64,000 nt of DNA from Ruminococcus flavefaciens 007c (GTDB taxonomy: Bacteria; Bacillota; Clostridia; Oscillospirales; Ruminococcaceae). Position numbers and translations under genes: made by a program. Below are positions 46,474 to 55,783 of this stretch, one piece after another. Positions within the stretch are counted from its first letter, which is position 1. The number at the start of each line of letters is the position of its first letter. Under the pieces are notes generated by a model. It searched no databases. It was not told the origin of the DNA and saw only the letters and a list, made by a program, of their open reading frames with translations. The DNA lies in the NCBI RefSeq assembly GCF_000571935.1, contig NZ_ATAX01000028.1, positions 476,824-540,823 of the forward strand, given 5' to 3'.

Positions 46474-47669
46474 GATATCTCCTCCGCAAGGTGGGGGAAT
46501 ATGCCCAGACTGCGCCTGAGTATGCCGTTCATCATGGCAAGGGCTATGCCGTAGTTTGTAAAGGGGACATTCTGATCCTCTGCGGATTTACGCCTGTATG
46601 TCATCTCACGCTCATTCAGCATACAGCCTCCGCAGTGTATCACAAGGCTGTAGGGGGACAGATCTTCGGGGAATTCCCGTCCCGAGCTGAGCTCAATATT
46701 CAGCTCTCTGCCCGTAGTCTTTTTCAGCAGTGCGGGGAGCTTTACGCTGCCGATGTCTCCGCACTGGCGGTGATGGGTGCAGCCCTCGGATATGAGCACT
46801 TTGTCGCCGTCCTTCAGCGATCCGATGGCGGCAGCGCCCTTTACGGAGGTCTCCAGGAAGCCCTTGTACCTTGCCATGAGTATGGAGAATGAGGTCAGGG
46901 GGATGTTCTCGGGGACTATCCTGCTCACCATTGCAAAGGCCTGACTGTCGGTGATGACCATTTTCGGAGGTGAGCTCAGCTTTCCGAGAGTTTCCGCCAG
47001 CTGGTGCTCCTTTGTGAATACAGCCATCGCGTCGGCGTCAAGTATATCGCGGAGAGTCTGCACCTGAGGCAGTATCATTCTTCCCTTTGGCGCAGCTGCG
47101 TCTATGGGAGTGACCAGAACCACCATATCATGGGGGCTGAGCATATCGCCGACTATGCGTTTTTCTTCTGCGGGCAGCTTTGCCAGTGCGGCAATGCGCT
47201 CCTTCAGCTCATATATGTTCTTTCCCGTCAGTGCACTGACCTCGGTCTCGTTGTCCTGACAGACGCGCTTTTCGGCAATGTCGGACTTGTTGTATACGAT
47301 GAGGAAGGGGATGTCCTTTTCCTCGAAAATGCCGATGAGCTGCTGCTCGGTCTGTGTCAGTCCCACTGTGCCGTCAACCACGAGGACGGCAAGGTCTGTG
47401 CGGTTGAGTATCTGCTTTGTCTTGCGGACTCTCATCTCGCCGAGAGTGCCCTCGTCGTCAAATCCCGGAGTATCTATTATCACCACAGGCCCCAGAGGGA
47501 GAAGCTCCATAGCCTTGGTGACGGGATCTGTTGTAGTGCCCTTTACATCGGATACTACGGACAGCTCCTGTCCCGTAACAGCGTTTACCACGCTGGATTT
47601 GCCTGCATTTCTCCGACCGAAGAAGCCGATGTGGACTCTCTCCGAGGAGGGGGTATCGTTTAAACTCAT
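46470..47669 (-). CDS. hydF: [FeFe]-hydrogenase H-cluster maturation GTPase HydF
   Basis: A protein of 399 aa. An N-terminal GTPase domain has GRRNAGKSS (Walker A), GTTTDPV, DTPGFDDEG and YNKSD; the C-terminal scaffold domain has CTHHRQCGDIGSVKLP and HCGGCMLNEREM, with the cysteines that hold the [4Fe-4S] cluster and the 2Fe precursor. HydF assembles and delivers the diiron subcluster of [FeFe]-hydrogenases made by HydE and HydG. ATG at 47669 follows AAAAAAAGGA. HydE and HydG are not in the window. The only hydrogenase here is the sensory one at 4.2 kb. Confidence 0.93.
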   Translation of the reverse strand: MSLNDTPSSERVHIGFFGRRNAGKSSVVNAVTGQELSVVSDVKGTTTDPVTKAMELLPLGPVVIIDTPGFDDEGTLGEMRVRKTKQILNRTDLAVLVVDGTVGLTQTEQQLIGIFEEKDIPFLIVYNKSDIAEKRVCQDNETEVSALTGKNIYELKERIAALAKLPAEEKRIVGDMLSPHDMVVLVTPIDAAAPKGRMILPQVQTLRDILDADAMAVFTKEHQLAETLGKLSSPPKMVITDSQAFAMVSRIVPENIPLTSFSILMARYKGFLETSVKGAAAIGSLKDGDKVLISEGCTHHRQCGDIGSVKLPALLKKTTGRELNIELSSGREFPEDLSPYSLVIHCGGCMLNEREMTYRRKSAEDQNVPFTNYGIALAMMNGILRRSLGIFPHLAEEIS

Positions 47670-47728
47670 AGCCATCATTCCTTTTTTTGTACTGAAGGCC
47701 GCCTCTGTATTGCTAATCGTGGACGGCC

Positions 47729-47761
47729 ATAACAAAAGCCGCAGAGCAGAACGCTCCGCGG
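47729..47761 (-). terminator. Terminator of the SUFU-domain gene
   Basis: AGCCGC-AGAGC pairs with GCTC-CGCGGCT across a short loop; on the minus strand TTTGTT follows. Confidence 0.7.
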
Positions 47762-47894
47762 CTGAATTATATCATGTAAGCGAAGCGTTATGATATAATT
47801 GCCGGATGCAGGGAGCAAATCCCTGATTTGCGTATCTGCAAGGGCATTAAAATCGATTATAATTAATGCTTCTGCATTTATTACACTACGTGCT

Positions 47895-48977
47895 TCAATG
47901 CAATGAAAACTTTGGTCTGCCTTCAAAAATATGCAGATGTGTCACATCGGGACAGCGCTTCAGCATCTCTGCAATGCCGTTTTCACGGAGATATTCCAGC
48001 TCCTGTGCGGTTATGGGCACCAGCCAGAGCATATTCACGCGGTTTCCAATGAATCTTCGCCACTGAGGACACTCCATGCCCTGTATATAGGCGGGATTTA
48101 TGAGGACTATTGCCGAAAATCCTCTGATATTGGTGAAATCAAAGGTATGACCGTGCCAGAGAAAGTCCCTTTCCGTCCACGGCATCCTTGCCACGTCGGA
48201 CATTACCGAGAACATCATCTGCATGAGCGGCTCATGGTTCTGCTGTGCTGCAAATCCCAGCTCTATGCGGTTGCATTCCACATAATGGCTGCCGAACACT
48301 GCTTCTGCGCGGGGCATTGCGAACTGGCTCACACCGAGGGTTATACCGTACAGAACGCCGTTCTTTCTGCCCTGAGCAAGAGCCTTGAGGGGGAATTTTC
48401 CGCCATCTATGGCGTAATACTTCTCGTGTTCCCCACCGTAGAACTGCTCTATGACTCTGAGGTTCTCTTCCTGTATCTCCGGCCAGGAATCGTCCGACTG
48501 TATCTTATCCCAGAAGGTCGCAAGGCCTTTGCAGCGCTCCTCGAAGTTTTTGTCAGCGGGCATTTCCCATGCGTAGCGTGTCTGTCCCTTGGCGAACAGA
48601 GAGAAGCCGGGGAAGTCGTGAAGTCCTGCATAGGGCGGTATTGCACACAGGAGCCTTCCCGCGTAGAATATAGCCACGCCGTTTCCCGAATCGAACCAGC
48701 AGCACGATATCTTTTCGGGGTACATATCCAGACCTGTGGCGGGATGCAGGGGAGCAAGGTTGCTCTTCGGCATCATGGGCGCCTTTCCTCCTGCCATACT
48801 TTCGGGGTCGAAGGTGTCGGGAGCAGGACGGCGGTTGCATATCCAGAGCGCTCTGAGTATATTTACTCCTGTCTCGGGACTTGTCATAAGATAGAGGTAG
48901 TATGTATTCTCGTCAGCTTCTATAACTGCATCTATATTGCAGATAGGTGAATGAGATTCAAATATGATATTGCCCAT
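47895..48977 (-). CDS. Suppressor-of-fused (SUFU) domain protein
   Basis: A protein of 360 aa. The C-terminal half has the SUFU-domain pattern: DFLWHGHTFDFTNIRGFSAIVLINP and NMLWLVPITAQELEYLRENG are the characteristic strands and helix of this fold. Bacterial SUFU proteins are often immunity-like proteins of polymorphic-toxin loci or have unknown cytoplasmic roles. No toxin gene is adjacent. ATG at 48977 follows AAAGGAG. It is a single-gene unit with its own terminator. Confidence 0.78.
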   Translation of the reverse strand: MGNIIFESHSPICNIDAVIEADENTYYLYLMTSPETGVNILRALWICNRRPAPDTFDPESMAGGKAPMMPKSNLAPLHPATGLDMYPEKISCCWFDSGNGVAIFYAGRLLCAIPPYAGLHDFPGFSLFAKGQTRYAWEMPADKNFEERCKGLATFWDKIQSDDSWPEIQEENLRVIEQFYGGEHEKYYAIDGGKFPLKALAQGRKNGVLYGITLGVSQFAMPRAEAVFGSHYVECNRIELGFAAQQNHEPLMQMMFSVMSDVARMPWTERDFLWHGHTFDFTNIRGFSAIVLINPAYIQGMECPQWRRFIGNRVNMLWLVPITAQELEYLRENGIAEMLKRCPDVTHLHIFEGRPKFSLH

Positions 48978-49120
48978 TTGTGTCTCCTTTTATATTGTTT
49001 TAAAGACCGCGGAGGATATCTCCACGGCTATATTATAACATATATGTGCTGCCGGTGCAAGTTTTGTTGTATCCCTGCAGCACAGTTTTCTCCGCAGTAC
49101 AGCAGGAACGTCCTGTTATG

Positions 49121-49150
49121 AAAAAGCGGAGAACAAATCGTCCTCCGCTT
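49121..49150 (-). terminator. Terminator of ldh
   Basis: AAGCGGAG pairs with CTCCGCTT; on the minus strand five T residues follow. Confidence 0.85.
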
Positions 49151-49170
49151 GGATTGCGTATACGGGAGGC

Positions 49171-50115
49171 TCAGAACTGTATCTGGTCGATAACGTTCCT
49201 GAGAGCCTTTGCGCTGGCCTGAAGCTTTTCGATCTCTGCGTCGTTGAGCTTTGGTGAGACTTCCTTTTCGATACCGTTGCTTCCGATAACGCAGGGAAGA
49301 CTGAGGCAGACGTCGCTTATGCCATATCTGTTGTTTATCATTGTTGATACCGTGATTATGTTCTTCGAATCGCGGAGAACAGTATCGCATATCTTGTTTA
49401 CGGTCATAGCGATAGCGTAGAAGGTAGCGCCCTTCCTCTTGATGACCTCTGCACCTGCCTTGCGTACCTCGTCAATGATCTCGTCCTCATCAAGATCTGC
49501 ATGATCCTGATCTGCACAGTATTCATCAACGGGAACGCCTGCGATATTCATTATTGACCACGGGATGAAAGATGAATCGCCGTGTTCACCGAATACATAA
49601 GCGTGTATGCTGTTGGGGCTGAGGCCTACGTGGTCTGCTATGATAGAGCGGAGTCTTGATGTGTCGAGAGCCGTGCCCGAACCGATGACCTGATTGGGCT
49701 TGAGGTCGGTGCACTTGAGAATGGTGTAAGTAAGTACGTCAACAGGGTTGCTGACTACCACATAGATAGCGTCGGGAGCGTATTTAGCCACCTGAGGCAT
49801 AACTTCCTTGATGATATTTACGTTTGTCTGTGCGAGGTCGAGACGTGTCTGGCCGGGTTTTCTTGCAATGCCGAGGGTAACTACAACTATATCCGAATCC
49901 TTTGCGTCCTCATAGCCTCCGTCGAATATCTCGACGTTCTCACCGAAGGAAACGCCCTGGCGGATGTCCATAGCTTCGCCCTTGGCCTTAGCCTTATTGA
50001 TGTCAACGAGAACAATGTCGGAGCAGGTACCTGCTACTGCAAATGTATAAGCAACGGAAGCGCCAACATTGCCTGCACCGAGGATAGTTATCTTTGTACC
50101 GTTTTTATCAGCCAT
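49171..50115 (-). CDS. ldh: L-lactate dehydrogenase
   Basis: A protein of 314 aa. GAGNVGASVAYTFAV binds NAD, ARKPGQTRLDL carries the substrate loop with Gln (the lactate, not malate, determinant) and Arg, VVVSNPVDVLTY is the conserved helix, and GEHGDSSFIPWS holds the catalytic histidine. It reduces pyruvate to L-lactate with NADH, regenerating NAD+ in fermentation. ATG at 50115 follows GGGGGT; upstream frames lack a site. It has a -35/-10 promoter and terminator of its own. Confidence 0.92.
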   Translation of the reverse strand: MADKNGTKITILGAGNVGASVAYTFAVAGTCSDIVLVDINKAKAKGEAMDIRQGVSFGENVEIFDGGYEDAKDSDIVVVTLGIARKPGQTRLDLAQTNVNIIKEVMPQVAKYAPDAIYVVVSNPVDVLTYTILKCTDLKPNQVIGSGTALDTSRLRSIIADHVGLSPNSIHAYVFGEHGDSSFIPWSIMNIAGVPVDEYCADQDHADLDEDEIIDEVRKAGAEVIKRKGATFYAIAMTVNKICDTVLRDSKNIITVSTMINNRYGISDVCLSLPCVIGSNGIEKEVSPKLNDAEIEKLQASAKALRNVIDQIQF

Positions 50116-50200
50116 AATATAGACCCCCATCATATGTAAATAATTGGAAAGTTCTGTTTTTGTTTGTATTTCAGCGCTTTTATGAGCTGAATACATCTTT

Positions 50201-50229
50201 ATTATAATCTTAAAGAATGAATAATTCAA
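50201..50229 (-). promoter_or_regulatory. Promoter of ldh, TTGAAT-17-TATAAT
   Basis: On the minus strand the -35 box is at 50229-50224 and a perfect -10 box at 50206-50201. Confidence 0.8.
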
Positions 50230-50357
50230 GAAAAAAAGACTCTTTTGCGGAAAAATCGTAATTTCATACAAAACACATAGTGATTTAACAAGTCTTTTTC
50301 ACTCGGAGATTAAAGTGAATGATATTTGACAGCGCCCCGGAGATACAGGTGTTGAAA

Positions 50358-50411
50358 TGAATAATATTCGCATAATTATGAATATTTTCAAAAATAATGA
50401 ATATTTATTCA
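50358..50411 (+). promoter_or_regulatory. Three ARG-box-like sites (ArgR operators)
   Basis: TGAATATTTATTCA (50398-50411) is a perfect TGAAT-4-ATTCA site. TGAATATTTTCA (50379-50390) and TGAATAATATTC (50358-50369) are imperfect copies, spaced about 20 bases apart. The array lies just upstream of the argG promoter, as for ArgR/AhrC regulation. Confidence 0.85.
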
Positions 50412-50418
50412 AATACTC

Positions 50419-50446
50419 TTGACATTATTTTGTTAAGTAGTATAAT
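50419..50446 (+). promoter_or_regulatory. Promoter of the arginine operon, TTGACA-16-TATAAT
   Basis: The -35 box lies at 50419-50424 and a perfect -10 box at 50441-50446, directly after the best ArgR-box. Confidence 0.85.
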
Positions 50447-50508
50447 ATACTTATATCGCAAATCCGCGCAGCTTTTCAGGCGGCGTTCATATTCAGGAGG
50501 TAATAACA

Positions 50509-51744
50509 ATGGCAAATAAGAAGGATATTAAGAAGGTAGTTCTTGCATATTCAGGCGGACTGGACACATCTATCATCATTCCGTGGCTCAAGGAAAACTA
50601 CAATAACTGCGAAGTTATCGCTGTTTCAGGCGACGTAGGACAGGGCACAGAGCTGGACGGACTTGAGGAGAAGGCTATCAAGACAGGCGCTTCCAAGCTC
50701 ATCATCGCCGATCTCAAGGAGGAGTTCATCCAGGAATATGTATATCCTACAGTTCAGGCAGGCGCTATCTATGAGAACAGATATATGCTCGGTACTTCAT
50801 TTGCTCGTCCCATCATCGCAAAGCGTATCGCAGAGATCGCACTTGCAGAGGGCGCTGACGCTATCTGCCACGGCTGCACAGGAAAGGGCAACGATCAGGT
50901 AAGATTTGAGCTTGCTATAAAGGCTTTCGCTCCCGAAATGGCTATCATCGCTCCCTGGAGAGAATGGGACATCAAGAGCCGTGATGAGGAGATCGACTAC
51001 GCAGAGGCTCACAATATCCCTCTGAAGATCAACAGAGAGACAAATTACTCAAAGGATAAGAATATCTGGCACCTTTCACACGAAGGTCTCGACCTTGAGG
51101 ATCCCGCAAATGAGCCTCAGTACGAGAAGAAGGGCTTCCTTGAGATGGGCGTTTCACCTATCGACGCTCCCGACAAGCCCACATACATCACTCTCCACTT
51201 CGAGAAGGGCGTTCCCACACAGCTGGACGGCAAGACACTCAACGGCGTTGAAATGGTATCTGCTCTCAACAAGCTTGGCGGCGAGAACGGTATCGGTCTT
51301 GCTGATCTCGTTGAGAACCGTCTCGTTGGTATGAAGTCAAGAGGCGTTTACGAGACTCCCGGCGGTGCTATCCTTTATCACGCTCACGAGGTTCTCGAGA
51401 CTATCACTCTCGACAAGGAGACTGCACGTATCAAGCAGTATCTCGGCATCAAGTTCGCTGACATCGTATACAACGGCCAGTGGTATACACCTCTCCGCGA
51501 GGCTCTCACAGCTTTCGTTGACAAGACTCAGGAGAGAGTTACAGGCGATGTAAAGCTCAAGCTCTACAAGGGCAATATCATAAACGCAGGCGTAACTTCA
51601 CCATACACACTCTACGATGAGGAAGTTGCTACATTCGATGAGGATGAGGTTTACAATCAGGCTGACGCAGCAGGCTTCATCAACCTCTTCGGTCTCCCGA
51701 TAAAGGTTAGAGCTCAGCTGGACAAGAAGAGAAACAACAAGTGA
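50509..51744 (+). CDS. argG: Argininosuccinate synthase
   Basis: A protein of 411 aa. The N-terminal PP-loop [16 protein letters not shown] (residues 13-28), [20 protein letters not shown] and [14 protein letters not shown], followed by [19 protein letters not shown], are all conserved. It joins citrulline and aspartate, using ATP, to form argininosuccinate, the seventh step of arginine synthesis. AGGAGG at 50494-50499 supports the start. It is the first gene of the operon and sits after the ArgR-boxes. Confidence 0.97.
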   Translation: MANKKDIKKVVLAYSGGLDTSIIIPWLKENYNNCEVIAVSGDVGQGTELDGLEEKAIKTGASKLIIADLKEEFIQEYVYPTVQAGAIYENRYMLGTSFARPIIAKRIAEIALAEGADAICHGCTGKGNDQVRFELAIKAFAPEMAIIAPWREWDIKSRDEEIDYAEAHNIPLKINRETNYSKDKNIWHLSHEGLDLEDPANEPQYEKKGFLEMGVSPIDAPDKPTYITLHFEKGVPTQLDGKTLNGVEMVSALNKLGGENGIGLADLVENRLVGMKSRGVYETPGGAILYHAHEVLETITLDKETARIKQYLGIKFADIVYNGQWYTPLREALTAFVDKTQERVTGDVKLKLYKGNIINAGVTSPYTLYDEEVATFDEDEVYNQADAAGFINLFGLPIKVRAQLDKKRNNK

Positions 51745-51776
51745 TCGTCAGTTGACATCAGAATATGTAAATGTTT

Positions 51777-51802
51777 CAGGCAGGGGAGCCTTCTCCTGCC
51801 TG
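51777..51802 (+). other. Hairpin between argG and the cupin gene
   Basis: CAGGCAGG pairs with CCTGCCTG across a 10-base loop, followed by a few T residues. It could be a partial terminator that lowers transcription of the distal genes, or a processing site. Confidence 0.55.
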
Positions 51803-51832
51803 TTATAACTTTTTATGAAAGAGGCGCAGTAA

Positions 51833-52198
51833 ATGGAGTTTATAAGCGGCAGCAGCATAGTTGAACTCTCAAATCCGGGTGTAGTTTCAAGACAACTCCT
51901 CAATCCCGAGAATTCGACAAGTGTCAGAGTTACCATAACAGAGGTGCACCTTGAACCGGGGGCAAGTCAGCCGAGACATACCCACGAAGCCTCAGAGCAG
52001 ATATGGTATGCCACAAAGGGCAGCGGAAAGCTGCTCCTTGCGGACGATCAGACCAAAGACTTCAGGGCGGGCGACGTGGTAAGATTTGCCGACATGGACG
52101 TTCACGGACTGCTCAATGACGGCGATATTGAATTTGTATATGTATCGGTAACTGCTCCACCTATTAATTTCGGCTACGCATATAAGGACAAGAAATAA
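51833..52198 (+). CDS. Cupin-domain protein
   Basis: A protein of 121 aa with the cupin double motif: GASQPRHTHEASEQIWYATKGSGKLLLADD (motif 1, G-x5-H-x-H-x3-E-x6-G) and GDVVRFADMDVHGLLNDGDIEFVYVS (motif 2, G-D-x4-P-like-x2-H). Both His and the Glu of the metal site are present. It is a small single-domain cupin of unknown ligand; in this operon it is placed between argG and the acetyltransferase. Spacing of 36 bases to the next gene supports cotranscription. Confidence 0.85.
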   Translation: MEFISGSSIVELSNPGVVSRQLLNPENSTSVRVTITEVHLEPGASQPRHTHEASEQIWYATKGSGKLLLADDQTKDFRAGDVVRFADMDVHGLLNDGDIEFVYVSVTAPPINFGYAYKDKK

Positions 52199-52234
52199 TT
52201 TCAGTTTTTATACGGTCTTTTGCAGGGAGGATGT

Positions 52235-52678
52235 ATGGCAGATATAAGGCTTTTTACTATGGACGACTATGATAAGGTTTACGCACTGTGGCTTTCATGT
52301 GCCGGAATGGGACTGAACAATCTTGACGATTCAAGAGAGGGAATAGAGAAGTACCTCGCAAGGAATCCGGAGACCTGCTTCGTTGCAGAGGAAGACGGAA
52401 ACATAGCCGGAGTTATCATTGCCGGCAACGACGGAAGAAGAGGATACATCTACCATACGGCTGTAAGCCCCGACTACAGACGCCGCGGGATAGGCTCTAA
52501 GCTCGTCGATGAGGCCTTGAAGGCCCTGAAGGAGCTCGGTATAAATAAGGTCGCTCTGGTCGTATTTTCAAGAAATGAGAACGGTAATGCCTTTTGGGAA
52601 AAGGTAGGATTCAATGTAAGAGATGACCTTACATACAGGAACCGTTCCCTCGCAGATATCGTAAGAATAGACACGTAA
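52235..52678 (+). CDS. GNAT-family N-acetyltransferase
   Basis: A protein of 147 aa. MADIRLFTMDDYDKVYALWLS opens the GNAT fold; IYHTAVSPDYRRRGIGSKLVDEALKAL contains the acetyl-CoA motif R-R-x-G-I-G, and VALVVFSRNENGNAFWEKVGF is the last motif. Given its place in the arginine operon it might be an amino-acid N-acetyltransferase, but it is short and lacks ArgA features, while ArgJ already supplies acetyl transfer. ATG at 52235 follows CAGGGAGG; a TTG-initiated longer form is rejected. argH starts 13 bases after its stop. Confidence 0.85.
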   Translation: MADIRLFTMDDYDKVYALWLSCAGMGLNNLDDSREGIEKYLARNPETCFVAEEDGNIAGVIIAGNDGRRGYIYHTAVSPDYRRRGIGSKLVDEALKALKELGINKVALVVFSRNENGNAFWEKVGFNVRDDLTYRNRSLADIVRIDT

Positions 52679-52691
52679 AGGAGTAAAAGCA

Positions 52692-54071
52692 ATGGCAGAT
52701 ATGATGTGGGCAGGAAGATTTTCCAAACAGGTCGATGAGGGCGTGAATGCCTTCAATTCTTCCATTTCATTCGACGGTCGTATGTACGAGCAGGATATAC
52801 GCGGAAGTATAGCTCATGCAACCATGCTGGGCGACTGCGGTATCATCTCCAAGAAGGACAGCGACCTCATTGTCGGAGAGCTCTGTAAGATAAGCAACGA
52901 CATTTCGGACGGGGTACTTGAGCTGGATCCCAATGCAGAGGATATACATATGTTCATCGAGGCCGAGCTTACCAAGCGTCTCGGCGACGTGGGAAAGAGA
53001 CTTCACACCTCCCGTTCCAGAAACGATCAGGTGGCTGTTGACCTCAGACTTTACCTCCGCGACGAGATAGCGGATATATACTCCCTTGTCAAGGAGCTGG
53101 CTGTTACTCTGGTGAATATGGCAAAGGAACACACGGAAACGGTAATGCCGGGATATACACACCTTCAGAGAGCCCAGCCCATCACCTTTGCCCATCATCT
53201 TATGGCGTATGTGTGGATGCTTCTCCGCGATATGGAAAGATTACAGGACGCAGGCAGGAGAATGAACTACTGTCCTCTGGGCAGCGGCGCTCTTGCAGGC
53301 ACTACATATAAGACCAACCGTAAGCAGACCTCGGATCTTCTGGGCTTTACAGCTCCCATGCCCAACAGTCTTGACGGAGTTTCCGACAGAGACTACTGCA
53401 TAGAGCTTTGCTGTGCGCTTTCACTGCTTATGACTCATCTTTCAAGATTTTCCGAGGAAATAATCCTCTGGTGCTCATGGGAATTCAAGTTTGTTGAGCT
53501 TGATGACGCCTTTGCAACAGGCTCTTCCATCATGCCCCAGAAGAAGAACCCCGATATAACAGAGCTTATCCGCGGTAAGACAGGCCGTGTGAACGGCGAC
53601 CTCATGACTCTTCTCACTATGATGAAGGGACTCCCGCTTGCATACAACAAGGATATGCAGGAGGACAAGGAGGCTATATTCGACGCAGTAGACAACGTAA
53701 AGCTCTGCGTAAAGACCTTTACTCCCATGCTTGCCACCATGCGCGTGCTCAAGGACAACATGAGGAACGCAGCTGCAAGAGGCTTCATAAATGCTACGGA
53801 CTGTGCGGATTATCTCGTGAAGAAGGGTATGCCCTTCCGCGACGCATACAAGATAACAGGCACTCTCGTGGCTCACTGCATAGATGAAGGCCTTACACTG
53901 GAGACTCTTCCCATTTCAGACTACAAGACAATGACAGACCTCTTCGACGAGGACGTATACGAGGCTATCAGCCTTGATACCTGCGTTCGTGAGCGCAAGT
54001 CCGAGGGAGGTCCCTCTCCCGAAGCTGTAAAGGAGCAGATAGCTCTTGCCGAAAAGGCTCTGGGATTCTGA
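52692..54071 (+). CDS. argH: Argininosuccinate lyase
   Basis: A protein of 459 aa of the fumarase/aspartase superfamily. MMWAGRFSKQVDEGVNAFNSSI, HTSRSRNDQVAVDLRLYLRD, the catalytic TGSSIMPQKKNPDITELIRGK loop and GYTHLQRAQPITFAHHL are family signatures. It splits argininosuccinate into arginine and fumarate, the last step of the pathway. AAGGAG lies 7 bases before its ATG at 52692. Confidence 0.97.
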   Translation: MADMMWAGRFSKQVDEGVNAFNSSISFDGRMYEQDIRGSIAHATMLGDCGIISKKDSDLIVGELCKISNDISDGVLELDPNAEDIHMFIEAELTKRLGDVGKRLHTSRSRNDQVAVDLRLYLRDEIADIYSLVKELAVTLVNMAKEHTETVMPGYTHLQRAQPITFAHHLMAYVWMLLRDMERLQDAGRRMNYCPLGSGALAGTTYKTNRKQTSDLLGFTAPMPNSLDGVSDRDYCIELCCALSLLMTHLSRFSEEIILWCSWEFKFVELDDAFATGSSIMPQKKNPDITELIRGKTGRVNGDLMTLLTMMKGLPLAYNKDMQEDKEAIFDAVDNVKLCVKTFTPMLATMRVLKDNMRNAAARGFINATDCADYLVKKGMPFRDAYKITGTLVAHCIDEGLTLETLPISDYKTMTDLFDEDVYEAISLDTCVRERKSEGGPSPEAVKEQIALAEKALGF

Positions 54072-54072
54072 T

Positions 54073-54321
54073 ATGAAGAAAAAGGACGTTACTTTTACCA
54101 TAGGCCTTGCAGTGCTTATGGGAGTTATCTGGTGTATCGGCGAGCTGGTAATGGGACTCTGGATCGCAGTTGTTCCGAAGACCCACATATTCTGGTTCGC
54201 ATTCATAGTGATCGTTACTCTGGCAGTGAGCATATGGCATTCCATGATAGAGGACAAGTCTGATCTGGAGGATCCCAAGCGTGCCAAGTACGAACGCAAG
54301 ACAAAAAAGCGCAGGAAGTAG
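54073..54321 (+). CDS. Small two-segment membrane protein
   Basis: A protein of 82 aa with two membrane segments (TFTIGLAVLMGVIWCIGELVMGLW and TKTHIFWFAFIVIVTLAVSIWHSM-like) and a positively charged tail ending in KTKKRRK. It starts 1 base after the argH stop, so it is part of the arg operon. No family is recognised; it is probably an accessory membrane peptide. Confidence 0.7.
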   Translation: MKKKDVTFTIGLAVLMGVIWCIGELVMGLWIAVVPKTHIFWFAFIVIVTLAVSIWHSMIEDKSDLEDPKRAKYERKTKKRRK

Positions 54322-54372
54322 CGGACGCCGCCCTCGGTGTTTGCTATTAACGAAAAAACGGAGGAATTTACA

Positions 54373-55326
54373 ATGTCAGTTAAAATTTACATAGACGGTC
54401 AGGAAGGTACCACAGGTCTTAAGATCAAGGAGCGTTTCAAGGACAGGAACGACCTGGAGATAATGAAGATCAGCGAGGAGCTGAGAAAAGATCCTGCCGA
54501 GCGTGCCCGCCTTATAAACAGTGCAGACTATGTATTCCTCTGTCTGCCTGATGCAGCTTCCATAGAGGCAGTATCCTTCATTGACAAGGATAACGACCAT
54601 GTACGTATCATCGACGCTTCCACGGCTCACCGCACAAATCCCGACTGGGCCTACGGCTTCCCGGAGCTTTCACCCGTTCACAGGGAAAAGATACGCACAT
54701 CAAACAGGGTAGCTGTTCCGGGATGCTACGCAAGCGGCTTTGCTTCCATAGTATATCCGCTGGTGAATAACGGCATAATCCCCGCAGATTTTCCCGTTTT
54801 TGCATATGCTACCTCCGGTTACAGCGGAGCAGGCAAGAAGGCCATTGCAGTATATGAGGGCGAGGATAAGCCCTTCGAGTTCAACAGCCCCCGTCAGTAC
54901 GCCCTCTCTCAGCAGCATAAGCACCTGCCCGAGATGAAGGCCGTTTCGGGACTTACTTACACACCCATGTTCAACCCCATCGTCTGCGATTATTACAGCG
55001 GAATGGTGGTAAGCGTGCCCCTTCAGACAAGAATGCTCGGCAAAAAGGTGACCGCAGAGCAGATATGCGAGATGTATGCAAAGCATTATGAAGGAGCAAA
55101 TATGATAGAGGTTATGCCTCTTATGTCCGCAGAAGAGCAGAAGAGCTTCTTCCTTGCTTCAAATACTCTCAGCGGACAGAACAAGATGCAGGTATTCGTT
55201 TTTGGCAATGACGAGCAGATCCTTCTCTGCTCACGTCTCGACAATCTCGGAAAGGGCGCAAGCGGAGCAGCCGTGCAGTGCCTCAATATAATGATGGGGA
55301 TAGACGAGACCACAGGACTTATATGA
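54373..55326 (+). CDS. argC: N-acetyl-gamma-glutamyl-phosphate reductase, type 2
   Basis: A protein of 317 aa. VKIYIDGQEGTTGLKIKER is the NADPH-binding start, VPGCYASGFASIVYPL carries the catalytic cysteine (C118), and the AYGFPELSPVHREKI region is typical of the shorter type 2 ArgC. It reduces N-acetylglutamyl phosphate to the semialdehyde, third step of arginine synthesis. ATG at 54373 follows GGAGGAA; an upstream frame is rejected. A CdiI-like gene comes between argC and argJ. Confidence 0.95.
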   Translation: MSVKIYIDGQEGTTGLKIKERFKDRNDLEIMKISEELRKDPAERARLINSADYVFLCLPDAASIEAVSFIDKDNDHVRIIDASTAHRTNPDWAYGFPELSPVHREKIRTSNRVAVPGCYASGFASIVYPLVNNGIIPADFPVFAYATSGYSGAGKKAIAVYEGEDKPFEFNSPRQYALSQQHKHLPEMKAVSGLTYTPMFNPIVCDYYSGMVVSVPLQTRMLGKKVTAEQICEMYAKHYEGANMIEVMPLMSAEEQKSFFLASNTLSGQNKMQVFVFGNDEQILLCSRLDNLGKGASGAAVQCLNIMMGIDETTGLI

Positions 55327-55354
55327 CCTTCGCTCAATTAGGGGGAGAATAAAA

Positions 55355-55783
55355 ATGAGTAAAACATTACGAGAGATCTATGAATACGACCTTATCGAGG
55401 AAGAGGGAGAGGACTTTACAGTTGATGAGTGGTTCAATTCCATTATGGAAAAGACCAAGGATCAGCTTGATGTCTCCGATGTGAGCCGTATGCTCAGACA
55501 GAAGATATGCTCGCGTGTGGCTATAAAGAGAGCTATTGAGATGCTGAGCGACGATCCCTTCATAGGAGAGATGTTTGAGGGACAGCTCATGTTCAACCTC
55601 TGCATGGGCAAGGAAAAATACCTTAAATTATTCTATCATCAGATGGAGCCCGTCCTCGAAAATGCCGCTGTCATGGCAAGATCCCATAACTGGAGCTCTC
55701 AGGAGCAAAAAGAGGAATATCTGGACGTAGTTGCGAATTTTTCAAGGAAAATAAAGGAGGAAACAGAGCATGAAGCTTGTTGA
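55355..55783 (+). CDS. CdiI-family contact-dependent-inhibition immunity-like protein
   Basis: A protein of 142 aa. LDVSDVSRMLRQKICSRVAIKRAIEMLSDDPFIGEMFEGQLMFNLC (about 35-80) matches the CdiI_3 type pattern: DxxRMxRQ..., a Pro-containing A-x-x-x-L, DPxxGE-x-x-x-GEL-like. Such proteins neutralise a cognate CdiA toxin in the cytoplasm. No cdiA is in the window, so it is an orphan or a domesticated member. It overlaps the argJ start by 14 bases, so it is embedded in the arg operon. Confidence 0.7.
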   Translation: MSKTLREIYEYDLIEEEGEDFTVDEWFNSIMEKTKDQLDVSDVSRMLRQKICSRVAIKRAIEMLSDDPFIGEMFEGQLMFNLCMGKEKYLKLFYHQMEPVLENAAVMARSHNWSSQEQKEEYLDVVANFSRKIKEETEHEAC

